Assembly (NCBI GenBank): GCA_963787195.1
Contig: CAWBCI010000027.1
Location: forward strand, 1-23,438
DNA from: CAWBCI01 sp963787195
GTDB taxonomy: Bacteria; Bacteroidota; Bacteroidia; Bacteroidales; JAGOPY01
Direction of reading: 5' to 3'
DNA length: 23,438 nt
Part shown: in pieces, positions 16,021 through 22,249 of the stretch
Layout: every line of letters begins with the position of its first letter
Position numbering within the stretch: position 1 is the first letter of the stretch
The notes under the pieces: generated by a model
Databases searched by the model: none
What the model was told of the DNA's origin: nothing
What the model saw: only the letters and a program-made list of their open reading frames with translations
Position numbers and translations under genes: made by a program

Positions 16021-17064
16021 ATGAACTATTCCGATCCAAAAAATCTGGCCATCGGGAACGCGGTGCTAATCACCTTGTTTTTCGCGATTGTTTATTCCCT
16101 GTTCAGCTTTTTTCTCTTTCCTTTTTCAGTAATGAAAATGCTGTTGCTGGCATTGCTGATATTCGTCTTTGCATTTTTAATCATACGTTACACACTGAAT
16201 CGCTTTATCTACGAGAGGATCAGGCTCATCTACAAGACCATTCATAACTTAAAACTTACCAAAGAGAAGGACAAGAAGCAATTCATCGACAGGAATACAA
16301 TAGAAGAAGTAAACCGGCAGGTATTGGAATGGGGTGAAGACCAGAAGAAAGAGATCGAACAATTAAAGGAAATGGCCCGTTACCGCCGGGAATTCATCGG
16401 GAATGTTTCGCACGAACTGAAAACCCCCATTTTCAATATACAGGGATATGTTCTAACCCTTCTTGACGGGGGTTTGGATGATCCGGCCATCAACAAGGAA
16501 TACCTGATAAAAACCGAGTTGAGTATCGAAAGGATGATCGCGATCGTGGAAGACCTGGAAGAAATTTCACGCCTTGAATCCGGGGAACTGACCCTGCATT
16601 ATTCGCGTTTCGACCTTGTGGAACTCTCAAAGGAGGTGATGGAGTTTTTGGAGATTAAAGCTAAAAAGAAAAAAATCCGGATATATTTCGCCAAAAGTCA
16701 GGATAAACCAATCATGGTTGATGCTGATAAAAAAGGCATCCGGCAGGTTTTTATTAATTTGATCGAAAATGCTATAAAATATGGCCCGGAGGAAAACGGG
16801 AAAATAAAGATCAGTTTTTTCGATATGGATGAAAATATTCTGGCTGAGGTTACCGATAATGGTGCAGGTATAGAACAGAAAGATCTGCCGCGTTTGTTTG
16901 AACGCTTCTACCGGACCGATAAGGCACGTTCACGTGAACAGGGTGGGAGCGGACTGGGCCTGGCCATCGTGAAACACCTGATAGAAGCCCACGGGCAGGT
17001 GATCAATGTGAGGAGTACAGTCGGGGTGGGAACTACCTTTGCCTTTACACTTAAAAAAGCCTGA
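16021..17064 (+). CDS. Sensor histidine kinase, PhoR-like, without an extracytoplasmic domain
   Basis: Partner of the response regulator just upstream. With the ATG at 16021 the protein has 347 residues. Two transmembrane helices lie at about 11-34 and 37-56 with almost nothing between them, followed by a helical linker to about 120. The dimerisation/phosphoacceptor domain has the H box IGNVSHELKTP (His131). The ATPase domain has the N box NLIENAIKYG, G1 VTDNGAGI, F box LFERFYRTDKA and G2 GGSGLGLAIVKHL. The frame extends back to a TTG at 15988, but the ATG gives a normal membrane-proximal start. No HAMP or PAS domain is evident. It converges on the polyprenyl synthase gene with only 13 bases between stops. 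Confidence 0.94.
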   Translation: MNYSDPKNLAIGNAVLITLFFAIVYSLFSFFLFPFSVMKMLLLALLIFVFAFLIIRYTLNRFIYERIRLIYKTIHNLKLTKEKDKKQFIDRNTIEEVNRQVLEWGEDQKKEIEQLKEMARYRREFIGNVSHELKTPIFNIQGYVLTLLDGGLDDPAINKEYLIKTELSIERMIAIVEDLEEISRLESGELTLHYSRFDLVELSKEVMEFLEIKAKKKKIRIYFAKSQDKPIMVDADKKGIRQVFINLIENAIKYGPEENGKIKISFFDMDENILAEVTDNGAGIEQKDLPRLFERFYRTDKARSREQGGSGLGLAIVKHLIEAHGQVINVRSTVGVGTTFAFTLKKA

Positions 17065-17077
17065 TCCCGAAGCGTAT

Positions 17078-18052
17078 TTATTTATTTCTTTCCGTCGTGA
17101 AAATAACCAGGTTTTCGAGTGAGGTTCTGGAATCATTAAGCGGGAAAGTGCGCAGAATGTCTATAGCGCTGGTCCGGTATTCCATCATTTTCTCCCGGGC
17201 ATATTCAATGCCACCGCTATGATTTACCTGATGGATAACTTCCTTCACGCTTTCAGGATCGGAATGATGATTTTTGATTGTGCGGATAACTTTACGCTTG
17301 GCTGACCAGGACATATTATTCAGCATATAAATCAGGGGAAGAGTCATTTTTTGCTCTTTAATATCGATTCCGATCGGTTTTCCGGTTTCATTTCCTTCTG
17401 AAAAATCAAATAAATCGTCCTTGATCTGAAAGGCGATTCCAACCAATTCCCCGAAATGGTGCATCTTTTGAATAATTTCTTCGGAAGCTCCCGTGGATGC
17501 TGCGCCACAAGCGCAGCAGGATGCAATCAGGGAAGCTGTTTTCTTGCGGATGATATCAAAATAAACCGATTCCTCTATATCCAGCCGGCGGGCCTTTTCT
17601 ATCTGCAGCAATTCCCCTTCACTCATTTCCTTCACCGCGTTGGATACGATCTGAAGTAAATTATAATCCTTTCCTTCTATTGCCAGAAGAAGGCCCCTTG
17701 ACAGGAGGAAATCCCCGACCAGCACGGCAATCTTATTCTTCCATAAGGCATTAATTGAAAAGAAACCCCTTCTTTCATTGGAATCATCTACCACATCATC
17801 GTGGACCAGGGTAGCCGTATGCAAAAGTTCTATAAGCGATGCTGCACGGTAAGTCGAATCTGTAATCCCGCCCGTCACATCAGCTGAAAAAAAGACGAAC
17901 ATGGGCCTCATCTGTTTTCCTTTACGCTTGTAAATATATCTGGTTATAGTATCGAGCAGAGGTACCGAACTCTTCATAGAGGTCCTGAATTTCTTTTCGA
18001 ATTCCAGAATATGGGGCCTGATTGGTTTGCTAATTTCGTCCAGTGAGATCAT
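17078..18052 (-). CDS. Trans-polyprenyl diphosphate synthase
   Basis: Builds linear isoprenoid chains from isopentenyl diphosphate and an allylic primer; in this phylum the usual product is the side chain of menaquinone. It has 324 residues, normal for the family. The first aspartate-rich motif is LVHDDVVDD (Asp85-Asp90) and the second QIKDDLFDF (Asp212, Asp213, Asp216). The KGKQMRPMF segment and ALWKNKIAVLVGDFLLSRG are also typical. The product length cannot be fixed from the sequence, so I give no ispB or farnesyl label; the E. coli IspB (octaprenyl) type is the closest guess. It is convergent with the kinase gene and divergent from the radical SAM gene. Confidence 0.93.
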   Translation of the reverse strand: MISLDEISKPIRPHILEFEKKFRTSMKSSVPLLDTITRYIYKRKGKQMRPMFVFFSADVTGGITDSTYRAASLIELLHTATLVHDDVVDDSNERRGFFSINALWKNKIAVLVGDFLLSRGLLLAIEGKDYNLLQIVSNAVKEMSEGELLQIEKARRLDIEESVYFDIIRKKTASLIASCCACGAASTGASEEIIQKMHHFGELVGIAFQIKDDLFDFSEGNETGKPIGIDIKEQKMTLPLIYMLNNMSWSAKRKVIRTIKNHHSDPESVKEVIHQVNHSGGIEYAREKMMEYRTSAIDILRTFPLNDSRTSLENLVIFTTERNK

Positions 18053-18071
18053 TCATGATCTTATTATTTTT

Positions 18072-18079
18072 CAAAAATA
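18072..18079 (-). promoter_or_regulatory. Candidate -7 element for the polyprenyl synthase gene
   Basis: On the minus strand this reads TATTTTTG, an exact TAnnTTTG match, 19 bases before the start codon. That predicts a short leader of about a dozen bases. No -33 TTTG is obvious. Confidence 0.35.
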
Positions 18080-18261
18080 ACATAATTCCAGTTATTCTCA
18101 GGACTGATATTGAACAACGCGCAAAGAAAAGAAATTCAATTCTTTGCAGCAGAAAATGATTAAAGTCTTCATTTTAAATAAATTCAATGTATTCAATGTA
18201 AAAAAGTAAATTCTTACCTTTACACCTGACTTTCTTTTATAGTCGTCAAAGAACAAGTGCT

Positions 18262-19035
18262 ATGTCAATATTATTTCATGATATTATTTTCGGTCCGGTA
18301 AAAAGCCGGCGTCTGGGTGTTTCACTCGGTATTAACCTTCTTCCGGCAGATCATAAATACTGCAACTTCGATTGTATTTATTGTGAGTGCGGGTGGACAG
18401 AGAAGAAGACGCTCAGGCACAAACTACCTAAAAGGGAAGCCGTGAGCCGCTTGCTTGGAGCCCGGCTTGCAGATCTGAAAGAAATTGGCCCATACCCCGA
18501 TGCCATAACCTTTGCCGGCAATGGAGAACCTACTATACATCCAGATTTTCCAGGGATCCTTGATGATACGCTGGAACTGAGGAATCAATACTTTCCTGAA
18601 GCCGTGGTCACAGTATTGTCGAATGCTTCGACACTGAATAAGCCCCAGATATTTCAGGCACTTCAAAAAGCTGATAATAATGTCCTTAAACTGGATGCAG
18701 GAACCGAAGAAACATTCAGGGCCATCAATAATCCCCGTTCAAAGATCACACTGGCTACTGTTGTAAAGCATCTGAAAGCCTTTGATGGAAATCTGATCAT
18801 ACAATCGCTTTTCGTTAGAGGTGAAAATAAGGGGGAAATAATTGACAATACTACCGAGAAGGAATTTACTGCCTGGCTGAAACTTATAAATGAGATACGG
18901 CCCAGATATGTAATGATCTATCCCATCGACAGGGCAACTCCCGGTGGAAAACTTGAAAAGCTTTCCTTTGAAGAACTTCTCCGCATTTCCGAAAAAGTGG
19001 AGGCAAGCGGCATCAAAACACAGGTTTTTGGATAA
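18262..19035 (+). CDS. Radical SAM enzyme of the COG0731 type (wyosine-synthase-like Fe-S oxidoreductase)
   Basis: A 257-residue protein. The N-terminal FGPVKSRRLGVSLGINLLP is the hallmark opening of this group. It is followed by the radical SAM cluster motif C-x3-C-x2-C (Cys34, Cys38, Cys41) in YCNFDCIYCECG. Next come AGNGEPTIHPDFP (the GGE-like SAM-binding strand), VTVLSNAST, LKLDAGTEETFR and VMIYPIDRATPGGKLEKL near the C-terminus. The enzyme would bind a [4Fe-4S] cluster and cleave S-adenosylmethionine. Relatives are often labelled wyosine [tRNA(Phe)-imidazoG37] synthetase, but true wyosine synthesis is archaeal/eukaryotic, so the bacterial substrate is unknown. A near-consensus TACCTTTA (18215-18222) lies upstream. 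A small repeat-protein gene follows after 65 bases. Confidence 0.9.
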   Translation: MSILFHDIIFGPVKSRRLGVSLGINLLPADHKYCNFDCIYCECGWTEKKTLRHKLPKREAVSRLLGARLADLKEIGPYPDAITFAGNGEPTIHPDFPGILDDTLELRNQYFPEAVVTVLSNASTLNKPQIFQALQKADNNVLKLDAGTEETFRAINNPRSKITLATVVKHLKAFDGNLIIQSLFVRGENKGEIIDNTTEKEFTAWLKLINEIRPRYVMIYPIDRATPGGKLEKLSFEELLRISEKVEASGIKTQVFG

Positions 19036-19100
19036 GATTGTACGGATTTCAATAAAGAAGTGAAACTAACGTTATGGAATAGAGTTCGAATTAATTTCCT

Positions 19101-19499
19101 ATGTTAGATTATCCTGCCGAAATATTGCTTGCTTTTGGAGAAGCTGTCAGGGGAGACGATAGTTTCTTCCACTGGCTTCTGAAGAATGGTTACCCTGAAT
19201 TAGCCGCCCTTTCAAAATCTATCCGCGGATCGGATGAAGCCCTCCAATGGTTGATGAAAAATAAATACCCTCACCTGGGTGCTTTGGATTCTGCAATCGA
19301 TGGTAGTGAGAAAGCCTACATATGGTTGAGAGATAATGATTTTCATTTCCTGATAGTCTTTGCCGATGCCTGTAAAGGTCAAACAGCAGCATTCAAATGG
19401 CTGAAGGAAAATAATCTTGAATTATTCATCCGCCTGGCATTGATAGTTAAGCAGCTGCGAGATAATCAGCAATGGGATTACCATAAGATGCATTTTTAG
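19101..19499 (+). CDS. Small helical-repeat protein of four exact 25-residue units, unknown function
   Basis: A 132-residue protein without signal peptide or membrane helix. Residues 17-116 are four consecutive units of exactly 25 residues (17-41, 42-66, 67-91, 92-116) with no insertion or deletion. Each has a Gly at position 2, Trp-Leu at positions 9-10, Asn at 13, and a hydrophobic pattern in the second half ending in Ala/Ile/Val. Examples are DEALQWLMKNKYPHLGALD and EKAYIWLRDNDFHFLIVFAD. The pattern suggests two short helices per unit, that is, a small alpha-solenoid or helical-hairpin stack. I do not recognise the family. It lies 65 bases after the radical SAM gene on the same strand and might serve it. 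The repeats themselves are certain; function is not. Confidence 0.8.
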   Translation: MLDYPAEILLAFGEAVRGDDSFFHWLLKNGYPELAALSKSIRGSDEALQWLMKNKYPHLGALDSAIDGSEKAYIWLRDNDFHFLIVFADACKGQTAAFKWLKENNLELFIRLALIVKQLRDNQQWDYHKMHF

Positions 19500-19511
19500 T
19501 CAATGAGACTC

Positions 19512-19541
19512 AAATTTTTCAAGCGAAGCGAAGAAAAATTT
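19512..19541 (+). terminator. Hairpin after the repeat-protein gene (possible terminator)
   Basis: A perfect 9-bp inverted repeat (19512-19520 with 19533-19541, 12-base loop), 12 bases after the stop codon. No clean U-tract follows, so its role as a terminator is doubtful. A second hairpin stands at 19556-19583, with arms TCCCGAAAAGAC and GTCTTATTCGGGA, one base bulged and a 3-base loop. Confidence 0.4.
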
Positions 19542-19583
19542 CTTAGTCGAATTGATCCCGAAAAGACGAAGTCTTATTCGGGA

Positions 19584-19652
19584 ACGGCCTTGAGGTAAAT
19601 CCCAAATTCCAAATTCCAAAAGACAAATAAATTTCAAAAAACAAATTCCAAA
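19584..19652. other. AATTCCAA-rich intergenic stretch
   Basis: No gene. The stretch is dominated by short repeats of AAATTCCAA and ACAAATTCCAAAAG around 19599-19653, a low-complexity pattern that precedes the 45-bp direct repeat. Confidence 0.7.
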
Positions 19653-19697
19653 AGGGAAGTTTGTTGTGGGGAGGTAAGGATTTAGCTTTCTTTTTAT
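19653..19697 (+). repeat. 45-bp perfect direct repeat, copy 1
   Basis: Identical base for base to 19886-19930 (begins AGGGAAGTTTGTTGTGG, ends TTTCTTTTTAT). The two copies flank a 188-bp block. No open frame of note crosses it. Confidence 0.95.
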
Positions 19698-19885
19698 TTA
19701 CCGCAGAGGTAACAGAGTAGACTCAGAGAACCCAGAGGAATTAAAGATGCTTATTGATGGCATTCGTCCGGAAGTCTTAAAAAACTAATTTTTCACTTAC
19801 ATAAGATAGCATAATGCTCTGCACCCTCCCTGTCCTCTGCGCCTCCTCCGGGTTCTCCGGGGTTAATTTACCTTTATTTAGCCGC
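19698..19885 (+). repeat. 188-bp block with an imperfect inverted repeat (CAGAGG/CCTCTG family)
   Basis: The block lies between the two 45-bp copies. Its left part (19700-19745: ACCGCAGAGGTAACAGAG ... AGAACCCAGAGGAATTAA) is loosely complementary to its right part (19831-19870: TCCTCTGCGCC ... GGGTTCTCCGGGGTTAA). It could therefore fold into a long, imperfect stem. Such CAGAGG-type hairpins recur between genes in many environmental bacterial genomes. Inside is only a 13-codon frame beginning at 19747, which I do not call a gene. Confidence 0.65.
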
Positions 19886-19930
19886 AGGGAAGTTTGTTGT
19901 GGGGAGGTAAGGATTTAGCTTTCTTTTTAT
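19886..19930 (+). repeat. 45-bp perfect direct repeat, copy 2
   Basis: Identical to 19653-19697. It runs directly into the left end of the 194-bp hairpin element. Confidence 0.95.
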
Positions 19931-19931
19931 A

Positions 19932-20125
19932 AAAACCACTCAGGCACTTAGGGCACTAAGGAACACTAAGATTCTCTATTTGCACCTTTCCCCTTAGTGA
20001 CCCTAAGTGTTCTTAGTGTCTGAGTGGTAATCATCTGATAAGCTGACAAATAAGCTAAATAAGGTTGGATTTTTCAGGAGGAATTCCGGCTATTAAGGTT
20101 TAAGGAAGAAGAATAAGGTTTTTAT
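19932..20125 (+). repeat. 194-bp hairpin-bearing repeat element, copy 1
   Basis: Aligns without gaps to 22006-22199, most positions identical. Its left half is a long imperfect hairpin: arms 19935-19970 and 19993-20028 (36 bases each, 29 pairs by my count) around a 22-base loop. The motif CACTAAG/CTTAGTG repeats inside each arm. The right half contains AAATAAGGTTGGA and ends GGTTTAAGGAAGAAGAATAAGG then TTTTTAT. It is non-coding and lies at the 3' side of the minus-strand T9SS gene. Confidence 0.9.
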
Positions 20126-20145
20126 CCGGAAGTCACCTCACATTT

Positions 20146-21486
20146 CTACTCTAATAATAATTTTCCTGAACATATAATATTATCGAAATTAATGGAATAG
20201 AAATACATACCTCTGGCTACCTGGCCACAATTCCAAACTGCATTTCCATCTTCTAATTCAGTCCGGTAAACTTCTCTTCCATAAACATCAAAAAGAGTTA
20301 CAAATGCTGCTTCTCCTGGCTTTTGATATTGATTTTTTAAAGATGTGAGTTCAAACCTGACAATATTTTCAGCCGGATTGGGATAAACGGAAAAAGCATG
20401 AAGCAACCTATTCTCCCCGACTGAATACAATTTGTTTTTGTTGAATTTTAAAAGTCTTCCCTGCGCCCCTTCAGGATAAGAATAAAATCCTGCTACATAA
20501 AAATATTCATCATCCATCAAAAGAATGCAAGTTTCGAGGGAATCGTCAGCTATATAGGTTGAAATAACTTCTCCGCTATTATTGACTGTCATTACCTCAC
20601 ATTTTCCTTCATTAAAATTTAAAGCATAGATCAAGTCATCAACAGGATCCCTTACGACTGAATTAATAAAACTCCCGGATGAAACATTAGAATAATCAAG
20701 CACTCCATCGGAATCAAACCTGGCTATAACCGAATTAGTCGATGGGTTCTCCGTCCATCCAAAAGCCAGGAAACTGTTTTCATTCATTTGTAGAAGATTA
20801 ATCAAATTGGCGCTTAATTCATCTTCATTAATTGTCCAGATCGATTGTCCCTGCATATTCATACGTACTATACTAGTACTGTATGGATTACTTTCATTTA
20901 CAGTAGCTATCAATTCATCTCCCGCGATTAATTTCAAACCTTGTACCACCAGGAAAGGGGACGGAATCTTCTCCGTAATTTCCAAACTGGGTGAAATCCT
21001 TACCAGGTAGGTGCTATCAGGGTAAAAATAAGGATAGGTATCATAAAGGATATTTGTCGCAAGGAAGCCCGAATCATTCAATTCCAGGATATCCGAAAAA
21101 TAGCCTACTTTAGAAGATGTTGACAGGAGACAACCAAGTGAATCTCCCTGCGGACTGAGCTCAAGTATTGCTGCATAATCCATATTAAAATTCATTGGCA
21201 CCAGTATATTCCCGTCATGATTTTCAAGAAGATTGGCATACCAGGTCATATTGCCGTTGTAATAGTTGGTCCAGAGAGTTTCTCCCGATGTATTTATTTT
21301 CGTGATAAAAACTTTCAGGTTTGAGGAGTTGACCCCGGCCAGTAGAAGATTCCCATCCGAGGTCCAAATCATATCTACCACTTTATCCATATCATCACCC
21401 AGAGGAATATTAAATCCCGGGTTTTGTGATTTGGAAATTAATATTGAGGATATGAATACAATCCATAAAACTAAAATCTTTTTCAT
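20146..21486 (-). CDS. Secreted T9SS type A cargo protein, probable beta-propeller
   Basis: A 446-residue exported protein with a signal peptide (about 1-20, ending SKSQ). The middle is a series of roughly 45-55-residue units in which W/G-rich strands alternate with acidic loops (for example MIWTSDGNLLLAGVNSS, LLENHDGNILVPMNF, ILELNDSGFLATNI, LLQMNENSFLAFGWT). This pattern suits a beta-propeller of the kind found in many Bacteroidota surface proteins. The last 75-80 residues are a type A sorting domain with FSVYPNPAENIVRFEL (Tyr368-Pro371), LFDVYGREVYRTEL, GMYFYSINF and the final strand SGKLLLE. It would be secreted by the type IX system and attached at the cell surface. It lies between the two 194-bp repeat copies. 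Function unknown. Confidence 0.88.
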   Translation of the reverse strand: MKKILVLWIVFISSILISKSQNPGFNIPLGDDMDKVVDMIWTSDGNLLLAGVNSSNLKVFITKINTSGETLWTNYYNGNMTWYANLLENHDGNILVPMNFNMDYAAILELSPQGDSLGCLLSTSSKVGYFSDILELNDSGFLATNILYDTYPYFYPDSTYLVRISPSLEITEKIPSPFLVVQGLKLIAGDELIATVNESNPYSTSIVRMNMQGQSIWTINEDELSANLINLLQMNENSFLAFGWTENPSTNSVIARFDSDGVLDYSNVSSGSFINSVVRDPVDDLIYALNFNEGKCEVMTVNNSGEVISTYIADDSLETCILLMDDEYFYVAGFYSYPEGAQGRLLKFNKNKLYSVGENRLLHAFSVYPNPAENIVRFELTSLKNQYQKPGEAAFVTLFDVYGREVYRTELEDGNAVWNCGQVARGMYFYSINFDNIICSGKLLLE

Positions 21487-21660
21487 CTTATCTGGTTTTG
21501 GTTAATAACATGCTTTTGCTTCAATAATTTAAAAGCGAAATTTAAGTATTGCGGCAAATTGCTAATTACCTGGATAATAATCTAACTTCAAATAAATATA
21601 ATTCATATTAACATATAAAACAATGCTCAATAAGATAATGGCAAGGTTCGATAAGTTTAA

Positions 21661-22005
21661 GGTTGGATTTCACGGGGGCGTTTTCCCCCTGATTTTATGT
21701 TTGAACTATCGCCTGAAGAATTTGCAGACTTGAGGAGCCATTTTGGCACCTCAAGCTGGGGAGGGCTCAGATACCCTCCAATGGCATTTACAGAACAGGG
21801 TATAGCAATGTTATCCAGTGTTTTAAATAGCGATAGAGCTATACAGGTCAACATTCGGATTATTCGAATTTTTAGTCGAATGAGTAAAATGTTCCTTGAT
21901 AAGGTAAATGATCTCCGAGATGCTTTCCTGGATGGTATCGCATTTTACGATACCACCATATTGGAAAAGGAAATTTATTTTGAATTTAATGTTGGCCCTT
22001 TCTTT
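21661..22005 (+). pseudogene. Remnant of an ORF6N-domain protein, truncated at both ends
   Basis: From about 21676 the frame reads RGRFPPDFMFELSPEEF, then TSSWGGLRYPPMAFTEQG and MLSSVLNSDRAIQVNIRIIR. This is the characteristic middle of phage-derived ORF6N-domain (KilA-N/Bro-like) DNA-binding proteins that are multi-copy in Bacteroidota. The first roughly 50 residues of the domain are missing: a stop lies at 21658-21660, so the ATG at 21697 is internal to the family. The 3' end passes into the second 194-bp repeat near 22005, so the last 20 or so codons up to 22071 are repeat-derived. This is a dead fragment of a former mobile or phage-like gene. Confidence 0.8.
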
Positions 22006-22199
22006 AAAACCACTCAGGCACTTAGGGCATTAAGGAACACTAAGATTCTCTATTTACACCTTTCCCCTTAGTGAACCTAAGTGTTCTTAGTGTCTAGGCG
22101 GTAATCATCTATCAGCTAAAGAAATAAGGTAAATAAGGTTGGAATTTCCAGGGGGATTTTTTGCTACTAAGGTTTAAGGAAGAAGAATAAGGTTTTTAT
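22006..22199 (+). repeat. 194-bp hairpin-bearing repeat element, copy 2
   Basis: Same orientation and length as 19932-20125. Hairpin arms are at 22009-22044 and 22067-22102. It has diverged in the outer end of the right arm (CTAGGCGGT in place of CTGAGTGGT), so its stem is weaker. It overlaps the last codons of the ORF6N remnant's open frame. Confidence 0.9.
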
Positions 22200-22200
22200 A

Positions 22201-22240
22201 TGATAACCTTATCACCTTTTCACCATATCACCTTATCACT
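22201..22240 (-). repeat. Short tandem repeats of GTGATAAG type
   Basis: On the minus strand five adjacent octamers read GTGATAAG, GTGATATG, GTGAAAAG, GTGATAAG and GTTATCAT-like, the same octamer as at 13600-13615 but on the opposite strand. It lies just downstream of the ClC gene's stop codon. Confidence 0.75.
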
Positions 22241-22249
22241 TAAAAAAAA

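Noticed and set aside
19747..19788. A 13-codon frame (MLIDGIRPEVLKN) in the 188-bp block
   Set aside because: Too short and lying in the loop of a repeat; no family support.
19932..22199. A composite transposon with the 194-bp repeats as ends
   Set aside because: No transposase or target-site duplication is visible, and the repeats are direct with internal hairpins; called only as a repeat pair.
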